Shown: positions 45,321 through 51,810 of the stretch, piece after piece
Numbering within the stretch: position 1 is the stretch's first letter
Layout: each line of letters starts with the position of its first letter
The notes under the pieces: model-generated
Database searches by the model: none
What the model saw: only the letters and a program-made list of their open reading frames with translations
Told to the model about the DNA's origin: nothing
Program-made: the position numbers and the translations under genes
DNA from: Lewinella sp. LCG006
GTDB taxonomy: Bacteria; Bacteroidota; Bacteroidia; Chitinophagales; Saprospiraceae
Assembly (NCBI RefSeq): GCF_040784935.1
Contig: NZ_CP160680.1
Coordinates: 4,558,501-4,622,500, forward strand
Reading direction: 5' to 3'
Length of the DNA stretch: 64,000 nucleotides

Positions 45321-45560
45321 TTATTTTACCTCCGAAGCGGCTGGCTGGGCACTAACAGCTTGGCTATCGATAGCTGCTGGGGTAGCGGGCAAATGCTTGG
45401 CAAATACAGCTTGGTCTTTCCCTGTAGGTTGCCCCATCGACTGAAGGCTACTCACCGCCAACCAGGCAAATACACCAATAATTGCTACTATTTGGGTGCC
45501 AAATAAAAATACTAAAGCACCATTGTCTTTAGCCCACTTAAAAAATTTTTGCGTACTCAT
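45321..45560 (-). CDS. Small single-pass membrane protein, unknown
   Basis: A 79-residue protein, starting at 45560. One hydrophobic helix (GALVFLFGTQIVAIIGVFAW, about residues 14-33) lies between a short charged head and a hydrophilic alanine/proline-rich tail. Upstream codons to 45638 are open but add no signal. I recognise no family. It lies upstream of nothing in a clear operon; the DAO oxidoreductase gene on the same strand begins at 46805, ending 99 bases away. Confidence 0.5.
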   Translation of the reverse strand: MSTQKFFKWAKDNGALVFLFGTQIVAIIGVFAWLAVSSLQSMGQPTGKDQAVFAKHLPATPAAIDSQAVSAQPAASEVK

Positions 45561-45659
45561 TGTAGGAAAACAGCGGGCTTTAGTGAATCCCCGCCGTAAA
45601 TTGCGGTAAAGTTTACTTACTCTTTGGTGACTTGTCAATAGGGTGGGGCATATTTATTT

Positions 45660-46805
45660 TCACCCCCTCCCCAGCAGCAAATCGGCCGCTCTTTCTCCTA
45701 CGCCTGTTCCGATGGCGACGCCCATACCTCCCAGGCGTACTGCGGCTACGGTATGCGCTCCAACCTCACGGATGATGGGCTTTTTGGCCGGGCCTACGCC
45801 CATGATTCCCGTCCACCAACGATCAATTTTTGTTGCCTGTTCTGGTAGAATGACTTGGCGTAATAGCTGTTCCAAATAGGCGCGAACGGGTAGGTTGGGA
45901 TCCAGGCTCGTCGTTTCTTCGCCGCTGAAATCCTGGTTGCGGCCCCCCCCTAGCAAGATACGCTGACCAACATTGCGGAAATAAACGTAACCACAATCGT
46001 AGTGAAAACAACCTTTAAGTTTCAGACCCGGGATGGGGTCGGTAATGAGCACCTGGTTGCGAGCTGGTTGCAAGTCCAGTTCTGGCAACAGCGTTTTGGC
46101 AAAGCCATTGGTAGCCAGTAAACACAGCTTGGCCTGGATAGACCAACCGTGGTCGGTACGAATAACTACTTGCCCGTTGATTTCTTCCCGCGCCGTAACG
46201 GTGATCCCACCCAGACAGAGTATGTCCAGCGATTGTGCTTTGCGGAGTAGGGTTTGCATCAACTGCCCGGTATGCAGCTGCCCCTCGGCCTGGTTGAGTA
46301 ATAGATGGCTTACCTTTTGTAGCCCGGTAGCAGGTAATTGCGCATCTGCCTGGACAAAAGTATCTTTTCCAATCAGTGGCCGCAAGTCTTTGTTGAAGTC
46401 TTCCATTACTGATAGGCACTGTGCGTAGAGCGGGGCGTCTTCTTCCCGAAAAATCTCGTATCCGCCCCAAGCCTGGTATCCTATTGCGGCATCGCTATAG
46501 CGTTCGCGCAAGCGACAAAGGCCCTCGAAGCGTTGGGCCACCAGCTCTAGTACATCCTCCCTACTGCTATGGTTCAAATCATCAATCAACTCGCTGAGGC
46601 TGCCAAAACAAGCAAAACCCGCATTGCGCGTGCTCGCCCCAATAGGCAGAGGTCCACGGTCGATAAGCACAACTTTCATCCTCGGCGACTGTTCTTTCAA
46701 ATGTATGGCGGCCGATAATCCGGTAATGCCACTGCCCACAATGATCACATCAATGTCCTTAAAAAAACTTTCCCACTCCCAATGACTTAGTTGATATCGC
46801 AGCAT
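45660..46805 (-). CDS. FAD-dependent oxidoreductase of the DAO family
   Basis: A 381-residue flavoprotein. The ADP-binding motif DVIIVGSGITGLSAAIHL lies at about residues 19-36. NAGFACFGSLSELIDDL is the signature seen in glycine-oxidase/D-amino-acid dehydrogenase-like enzymes. ILLGGGRNQDFSGEETT and WWTGIMGVGPAKKPII near the C-terminus fit the FAD-contact segments. The enzyme would oxidise an amine substrate, donor unknown. A TATCTTTG box lies 15 bases ahead of the start codon (46820-46827). The upstream region carries an 86-bp tandem repeat. Confidence 0.82.
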   Translation of the reverse strand: MLRYQLSHWEWESFFKDIDVIIVGSGITGLSAAIHLKEQSPRMKVVLIDRGPLPIGASTRNAGFACFGSLSELIDDLNHSSREDVLELVAQRFEGLCRLRERYSDAAIGYQAWGGYEIFREEDAPLYAQCLSVMEDFNKDLRPLIGKDTFVQADAQLPATGLQKVSHLLLNQAEGQLHTGQLMQTLLRKAQSLDILCLGGITVTAREEINGQVVIRTDHGWSIQAKLCLLATNGFAKTLLPELDLQPARNQVLITDPIPGLKLKGCFHYDCGYVYFRNVGQRILLGGGRNQDFSGEETTSLDPNLPVRAYLEQLLRQVILPEQATKIDRWWTGIMGVGPAKKPIIREVGAHTVAAVRLGGMGVAIGTGVGERAADLLLGRG

Positions 46806-46819
46806 TTATTATTTTTGCC

Positions 46820-46827
46820 CAAAGATA
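46820..46827 (-). promoter_or_regulatory. Putative -7 box (TATCTTTG) of the DAO gene
   Basis: TATCTTTG read on the minus strand, 15 bases before the start codon, suggests a very short leader. Confidence 0.5.
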
Positions 46828-46844
46828 GGTTTTAAGGTGTAAGA

Positions 46845-47016
46845 GTTGGGTAGGTGTAAAGGTGTAAGGGTTGGGTGATTCCGCTAGTAGCATCAACTAC
46901 TTCCGATTTCCGACTTTGGAAAGTGTAAAAGTTGGGTAGGTGTAAAGGTGTAAAAGTTGGGTGATCCCGCTAGTAGCATCAACTACTTCCTACTTCCGAC
47001 TTTGAAAAGTATAAAG
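46845..47016. repeat. Two 86-bp tandem direct repeats
   Basis: Unit 1 (46845-46930) and unit 2 (46931-47016) each begin GTTGGGTAGGTGTAAAGGTG and contain CCGCTAGTAGCATCAACTAC. They differ at a few positions. An inverted partial copy follows at 47039-47071 (CCCAACCCTTACACTTTTAC), and a faint relative is at 10287-10345. The gene-free stretch 46806-47106 contains little else. Confidence 0.7.
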
Positions 47017-47017
47017 G

Positions 47018-47025
47018 TATATTTG
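47018..47025 (+). promoter_or_regulatory. Putative -7 box (TATATTTG) of the DUF4293 gene
   Basis: TATATTTG lies 82 bases ahead of the ATG at 47107, directly at the end of the second 86-bp repeat. The repeat's last bases would supply the upstream promoter part. Confidence 0.4.
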
Positions 47026-47106
47026 CCAGTAGGCAAAATCCCAACCCTTACACTTTTACACCCTTACACCCAGAACAACCCTCAAACCAACAAACCAACC
47101 AAAATT

Positions 47107-47538
47107 ATGATCCAAAGAATACAGACCATCTTTTTGCTCCTAGCTGCTGGTGCGGCATTGGGCCTTTTCGCTTTACCATTGGCGACCACTAGCGACGCCA
47201 AAGCCGATTCTGCCTTGTTTGCCGATGCAACCTTTAATATAATGGATGCTCCTGTACTCATGGGGGCTTTTGCGCTGGCAGGTATACTGCTGTTAGTAAA
47301 TATTTTCCTTTTCAATAATCGGAAGTTGCAAATGACGCTGACCAAAGTGGGTTTGTTCTTGACGGGAGTGGGGATTGGCGCCAGCGCTTATCTTTACTTC
47401 AGTGATCAAGCTGCCGATGCGGCCACTCCGGCGGCGGGTGTTGCTTTACCTATTTTGGCACTGATCTTTGGCATTCTCGCCCACCGCTATATCAACAAAG
47501 ATGAAAAGTTGGTGCGGTCGGTGGATCGTTTGCGGTAA
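47107..47538 (+). CDS. DUF4293 family membrane protein
   Basis: A 143-residue inner-membrane protein with four predicted helices: IFLLLAAGAALGLFALPL, MGAFALAGILLLVNIFLF, LTKVGLFLTGVGIGASAYLYF and GVALPILALIFGILAHRYI. The MIQRIQTIFLLLAA start and YINKDEKLVRSVDRLR end match the DUF4293 family, widespread in Bacteroidota and of unknown function. The start at 47107 is chosen because the longer frame upstream runs through repeats. It is followed by a large inverted repeat. Confidence 0.85.
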   Translation: MIQRIQTIFLLLAAGAALGLFALPLATTSDAKADSALFADATFNIMDAPVLMGAFALAGILLLVNIFLFNNRKLQMTLTKVGLFLTGVGIGASAYLYFSDQAADAATPAAGVALPILALIFGILAHRYINKDEKLVRSVDRLR

Positions 47539-47553
47539 GCAAGTGAGCGTATA

Positions 47554-47664
47554 AAAATAAGGTGATCCAATTTGGGTTTAGTAAAAAAAGATAAGCAACC
47601 GACAAGATGGAGGTTGCGTTCTTTTTCTTACTAAACCTTGAAACAAATTGGATCATCTTATTTT
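47554..47664. repeat. 111-bp long hairpin / MITE-like inverted repeat
   Basis: Outer arms AAAATAAGGTGATCCAATTTG (47554-47574) and CAAATTGGATCATCTTATTTT (47644-47664) and inner arms 47575-47600 with 47612-47637 make a nearly continuous stem of about 45 base pairs around an 11-base loop (47601-47611). It lies between the DUF4293 gene and the dockerin-like gene. As a transcript it would form a long double-stranded hairpin; as DNA it resembles a non-autonomous mobile element. No target duplication is evident. Confidence 0.6.
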
Positions 47665-47761
47665 AGCTCGAATACTAAAAGCTTAGCTTGGGATATATTT
47701 TTTCTGAAAATGTGTTATCTTTAGAAAGTGAATGCTTTCTCTTGACTTAACACATAATCCC

Positions 47762-48703
47762 ATGACACGTTTCTATCTACTGCTTCCCATTATTTTACTG
47801 GTAAGTATGCTTTCTGCGCAAGATTGTCCAACGCTCACTTGTGCACCGATAAGCTATACGGCCTACCCAACGGAAACAGGGGAGTGTCGTTGGCCCATTC
47901 TTGCTGAGGATTTTATCACCAGTGATTTAACGAATTGCCCTGGTCCGATAAGCTTGGCGATTTATCGGGCGACGGAAATCCTGGAGGCTGGCGACCAATT
48001 TGCTCCGGAGTTTACCGGGCGAGATACCTTATGGTACGTCTATCCTGATGACGATGCTACTACGGTTGTTCATGTATTTCTTCAGGATGGTACGGGAGCT
48101 GTGCAAGCATGTGAGACCTACCTCTTGTTACAGATGCATGTATCGATAGAATGCTATCTAGAGGGCGATCCTATTGCGGGTATTATTCGCACCGAAAACA
48201 ACGAACCTGTTGCAAATGTGCAGGTGGAAATTACCGGCACCATCGAGGCCAGCTCTACCACCACTACGAGTGGAACCTACCTTTTTCTTCCCCTCTTTTC
48301 TTTTACAGACAGTTTAGTGGTGACTCCCTCCCGTGATGATAACCCCTTGAATGGCGTCAGTACTTATGATGTGGTATTGATTACCAGGCATATATTAGGA
48401 ACACAATTGCTGGATAGCCCTTACCGTATGATTGCCGCCGATGTCAACCAGTCGGGGACAATCACTATTCTTGATCTTATCCAAATTCGTAAGTTGATCG
48501 TTGGCATTACAAACAGTTTTCCAAATGCTCCTTCTTGGCGGTTTGTGCCTAGTGAATACCAATTTCCTGAACCTTCCAACCCCTGGCAGGAGACTTTTCC
48601 GGAAACGATTCTGATCAATGATTTGGAAGATAATCCTGCTGTCTCCGGCGACTTCATCGGTATCAAAGTAGGGGATGTGAACGGCAGTGCGCAGGGGAAT
48701 TAG
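47762..48703 (+). CDS. Secreted protein with dockerin-like/EF-hand repeats
   Basis: A 313-residue exported protein. The signal peptide is MTRFYLLLPIILLVSMLSAQ, from the ATG at 47762. Positions about 145-190 form a beta-sandwich of the carboxypeptidase-regulatory type (AGIIRTENNEPVANVQVEIT). Then come dockerin-like calcium-binding segments, ADVNQSGTITILDLIQIRKL and a second FIGIKVGDVNGS, which are typical of cohesin-free dockerin modules in Saprospiria-like genomes. No cohesin is nearby. It lacks a clear T9SS domain. Function unknown. Confidence 0.68.
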   Translation: MTRFYLLLPIILLVSMLSAQDCPTLTCAPISYTAYPTETGECRWPILAEDFITSDLTNCPGPISLAIYRATEILEAGDQFAPEFTGRDTLWYVYPDDDATTVVHVFLQDGTGAVQACETYLLLQMHVSIECYLEGDPIAGIIRTENNEPVANVQVEITGTIEASSTTTTSGTYLFLPLFSFTDSLVVTPSRDDNPLNGVSTYDVVLITRHILGTQLLDSPYRMIAADVNQSGTITILDLIQIRKLIVGITNSFPNAPSWRFVPSEYQFPEPSNPWQETFPETILINDLEDNPAVSGDFIGIKVGDVNGSAQGN

Positions 48704-48755
48704 TGACAATACTATTTACTCAGATCTTGTTTGTTTAAAAAGTGCTTTATTAAAA

Positions 48756-49112
48756 ATGAAAGAATATTATAAGTTGCTTAAAAAGATGGAAGCTCGACCA
48801 GCTATGTGGACGGGAGAATTGACTTTGAAAAGTATTAAGACATTTCTGGACGGTTACTCTTTTGCTCTTTATGAGCACAAATTGACTGATTTGAAAAAGC
48901 AATCTGAACCAAATTTTCATGATTGGACAGCTAAAAAACTTGGTTTTTATGAATCAACTGCGGGTTGGCAAAATATGATATTAGCCGTGGCTATCGGATT
49001 AAATCCTAAAACTATAAAATGGGAAAATTATGACCCACAAGTAACTAAGGAGCAACATGAAATGTCAATTCGAAAGTTCTATGAATTACTAGAGGATTTT
49101 GTATCAGTTTAG
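48756..49112 (+). CDS. Small hypothetical protein (immunity-like pattern)
   Basis: A 118-residue protein, start ATG at 48756. An open stretch upstream to 48687 overlaps the dockerin-like gene and is not used. The pattern MEARPAMWTGELTLKSIKTF and LDGYSFALYEHKL recalls small orphan proteins that accompany toxins as immunity proteins; this is a weak visual resemblance and no toxin gene is nearby. It has no signal peptide and is mostly helical by composition. I do not recognise the family with any certainty. Confidence 0.5.
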   Translation: MKEYYKLLKKMEARPAMWTGELTLKSIKTFLDGYSFALYEHKLTDLKKQSEPNFHDWTAKKLGFYESTAGWQNMILAVAIGLNPKTIKWENYDPQVTKEQHEMSIRKFYELLEDFVSV

Positions 49113-49273
49113 AGAATTTGAATTATTAGTGCGTAAGGCGTAACCTGAAGCTCGAGGCTCGGATCCCGATCTTCTATCGGAATAAGGACGAGGGGGTGTA
49201 GTGGTAGTGCGCAGCGAAGTGAAGCACTAGGAACGGAACAACCAGTAGCCAGCGCAGCACTGCTAAGGCTTCC
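49113..49273. other. Intergenic region with short palindromes
   Basis: Contains a palindromic segment around GGATCCCGATCTTCTATCGG (about 49161-49180). It lies between a plus-strand gene and a convergent minus-strand gene, so it may hold terminators. No gene seen. Confidence 0.35.
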
Positions 49274-50092
49274 CTAATCCCTAACCTCCCAACTCACGAG
49301 CTTCATTTTGTTTTTTTCCAGCTGCTCCCAGGTTCCGTTGAAATCATCTCGGCGTTGCTGTAGGACAAACTGGCTGTCGTAGGTGCCGGGTTGGTATACC
49401 CCCAAGAAGTAGCTGCCATCTTTTGCGTTGAACCGTTCAAAATCAACGAGTCGTACTTTGCTACGTTGGCGTTGCCAGAGGTCTTTGTTGAAAGCCTCTT
49501 CGTCGGTGTCGATATGTACATAATTGCGGATGGGCATCAGGGAATAATGGTAGATGGCCAGGTAATTGGCTGTGCCACTGGGCGTCAGATAGACCTCCAC
49601 TTCCTGAAGGTAATACTGCTGCTTGGCCATGTCCTCCGTTCTGGTACGTAAGCTTTCGGGACTGTCCAGCTTCCAAATCTTGTGGGGGGTATCGGTTTCG
49701 TTTTTGTACCATACGCCGATGTAGTGGGCATCCAGTTCACTGATAGCATAAGCCTGGACATTGCTAAGCAGGTAACCAGCTGCTGCCATGGTGCGTTTTT
49801 CCTGAACAAAATCGGCCCAGCTATTGGTCTTGATCAAGGTGTCAGGGAGGGAACTCTCGATGTAGATACCCCAGTAGCGGCGATCTTCTCCCTGGCCAGT
49901 GGTTTCTACATTAGTGAGCCTAAACCCTTTGGTGTTGAGGGTTTTGTTACTGGCGACAAATTCCTCCCAGGTCAGTTGTTCTGCATATTCCATCGCAGCG
50001 TCGGAGCCCCGAAAAATGCCACTCATTTGTTGTGCAGAAAGGGAAGTACAAAGTAATGTCACGAAGGCGAATGATAAAAGGCGATAAGGCAT
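49274..50092 (-). CDS. Secreted BTRD1-like tandem-repeat protein
   Basis: A 272-residue exported protein with signal peptide (ending LSAQ). Five roughly 45-50-residue repeats follow, each with a W/F-containing start and an aromatic end: LTWEEFVASNKTLNTKGFRL ... WGIY, NSWADFVQEKRTMAAAGYLL ... IGVW, then copies ending YLAIYHY and FLGVYQ. This is the pattern of the bacterial tandem repeat domain 1 family; function unknown. No T9SS domain is present. It stands alone on the minus strand. Confidence 0.65.
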   Translation of the reverse strand: MPYRLLSFAFVTLLCTSLSAQQMSGIFRGSDAAMEYAEQLTWEEFVASNKTLNTKGFRLTNVETTGQGEDRRYWGIYIESSLPDTLIKTNSWADFVQEKRTMAAAGYLLSNVQAYAISELDAHYIGVWYKNETDTPHKIWKLDSPESLRTRTEDMAKQQYYLQEVEVYLTPSGTANYLAIYHYSLMPIRNYVHIDTDEEAFNKDLWQRQRSKVRLVDFERFNAKDGSYFLGVYQPGTYDSQFVLQQRRDDFNGTWEQLEKNKMKLVSWEVRD

Positions 50093-50214
50093 AGTAAGGT
50101 AAAGGATAGTTTATGTTGCAATGACGTTCACCAAGGTCTGATTATTGTATGACTTTTTGTTATCCAAATAGAAATATCCGGACAATGACCGCAGCTTTTT
50201 AGTAATATTGGCAA

Positions 50215-51390
50215 ATGAAGGAACTTGTCTACAATGGTATTGACCATTTACTGAAAGCAGATTTGTCGCTCACTAAATCATCCCGTTGGGGTTTAGTCAC
50301 CAATGATGCAGCACTCACTTTGGAAGGCGAGCCTACCAGAACCGCTTTGCTGAAGCAAGGATTCAACCTCCAATCCTTATTCTCGCCAGAGCATGGCCTG
50401 TCAGCTCAGGGTGTAGATGGCGCTGCGCAGGATCACCAGCAAGATCAGCTTACGGGCCTACTGGTTTATAGTCTTTACGGTCCAGGCTTCGGTCCTAAGC
50501 TGGACGAATTGGATGCGATTTGCTTTGATTTGCCCGACATTGGTGTGCGTTTTTATACCTATATCTGGACACTTTCTTATCTGATGGAGGCTTGCTACGC
50601 ACAGGACAAAAAGCTGGTTGTACTGGATCGTATCAATCCCTTGAGTGGGCATTTGGCACTGGCTGAAGGGCCAATGCTCAATGAAGCGGCGGCGAGTTCT
50701 TTTATTGGCCGCTGGTCCATCCCCATTCGGCATAGTCTTACGGTGGGGGAACTGGCCCGCTACTGGCAAGCGAGCCGGGGCATGCAAGGCCTTGATTTGG
50801 AAGTGATTCCATGCCAGGGCTGGCAGCGCGATTTTTTCTACCCAGCTACAGGAATACCCTTTGTGGCACCATCTCCTGCGATCAACCATCCGGCAACATT
50901 GCTGACTTATCCGGCCCTGTGTTTTATGGAAGGCCTCAACTTGAACGAGGGACGTGGGACGCCGTTCCCCTTTCAGCAATTTGCAGCTCCCTGGTTGGAG
51001 GCTTATTCGCTGATAGCGCATTTACAGCAATTGTCCCTCCCCGGCATTGTTTTTGAACCGGTAGCGTACACGCCATTCGAGGGGCGTTACAAAGGAGAAT
51101 CCTGCTATGGCGTCTTTCTGAAAGTGACTGACCCTCAAATGTATTGCCCTGTGGCAACTGGTCTGGCGATCATCGCTATCTTGTGGCAGTTTTATGCCCA
51201 CCAAGTCAAGGAGCATCCTTACCCCACACACGCCAACCCATCAGGGGCAGGGCATTTGGCATTATTGTTAGGCAATCCAGCGCTAGTCCGACACTTGCAG
51301 CAACAACCCGATGACGTATTACGGAACCTGAGGCAATGGACCGAGACGGGGAATTGGAAGGAGGTGGTCACTCCGTATTTGTTGTATTAG
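50215..51390 (+). CDS. namZ: NamZ-type exo-beta-N-acetylmuramidase (DUF1343)
   Basis: A 391-residue protein of the DUF1343 family, whose founder NamZ releases N-acetylmuramic acid from the ends of peptidoglycan fragments. Motifs are FSPEHGL (about residues 56-62), FDLPDIGVRFYTYIWTL (about 104-120), VVLDRINPL and EGLNLNEGRGTPFP. Unlike many exported members it has no evident signal peptide from its ATG at 50215 (MKELVYNGIDHLLKADL), so it may act in the cytoplasm on recycled muropeptides. It is monocistronic. The assignment is by motif pattern; substrate not tested. Confidence 0.8.
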   Translation: MKELVYNGIDHLLKADLSLTKSSRWGLVTNDAALTLEGEPTRTALLKQGFNLQSLFSPEHGLSAQGVDGAAQDHQQDQLTGLLVYSLYGPGFGPKLDELDAICFDLPDIGVRFYTYIWTLSYLMEACYAQDKKLVVLDRINPLSGHLALAEGPMLNEAAASSFIGRWSIPIRHSLTVGELARYWQASRGMQGLDLEVIPCQGWQRDFFYPATGIPFVAPSPAINHPATLLTYPALCFMEGLNLNEGRGTPFPFQQFAAPWLEAYSLIAHLQQLSLPGIVFEPVAYTPFEGRYKGESCYGVFLKVTDPQMYCPVATGLAIIAILWQFYAHQVKEHPYPTHANPSGAGHLALLLGNPALVRHLQQQPDDVLRNLRQWTETGNWKEVVTPYLLY

Positions 51391-51810
51391 CACTCATTGA
51401 TCTTTATTGGCCATGCCATCGTAGGGTATGAAATCCTGCCCTAGGGAGTGTCTACCGTCATTTGGATGTTTGGATGGATCAGACCTGATCGTACGAACAC
51501 GATCATACGATCGGGCAGGCATGATCGTACCAACACGATCATACGATTGGGCAGGCCTGATCGTACCAACACGATCATACGATTTGGGAATCCTGATCGT
51601 ACGAACACGATCATACGATCGGGCAGACCTGATCGTACCAATACGATCATACGATCATCAAGGCACCCCGTAAGACTGAAAATACACTTTCAAGAATACT
51701 GGCTGACATTCGGCTGGTTCTTAACACCAATCACAGCAGAGAAAAACAAGAATACTTGTCAAGTCCCAATATCCTTCTTAGTTTTAGGCTTGTTAAAAGT
51801 GGATGATGTT
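51391..51810. other. Intergenic region with a 36-bp minisatellite
   Basis: A 420-base stretch between namZ and the arylsulfotransferase-like gene. Apart from the repeat at 51484-51657, it is without a known gene. A reading frame is open from 51448 through the repeat into the downstream gene, but it is a consequence of the 36-bp period and is not considered a real extension. Confidence 0.45.
51484..51657. repeat. 36-bp tandem repeat, five copies, palindromic and GATC-dense
   Basis: Five units start at 51486, 51522, 51558, 51594 and 51630. Each opens TGATCGTAC and holds ACGATCATACGAT, so GATCGTA and TACGATC can pair within a unit. The last copy is partial. Units 1 and 4 are near-identical; units 2, 3 and 5 vary at the 3' part. 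Each has two or three GATC sites, thirteen in total. There are no unique spacers, so it is not a CRISPR. It could be a protein-binding cluster, a recombination or phase element, or a silent minisatellite. Confidence 0.9.

Noticed and set aside
51484-51657. CRISPR array
   Set aside because: The 36-base period contains no unique spacers; the units are contiguous copies of one sequence, so it is a minisatellite.
51448-51810. N-terminal extension of the arylsulfotransferase-like protein through the repeat, or a repeat-encoded small protein
   Set aside because: The frame is open only because 36 is a multiple of three; three frames are open alike, and a proper signal peptide starts at 51811.
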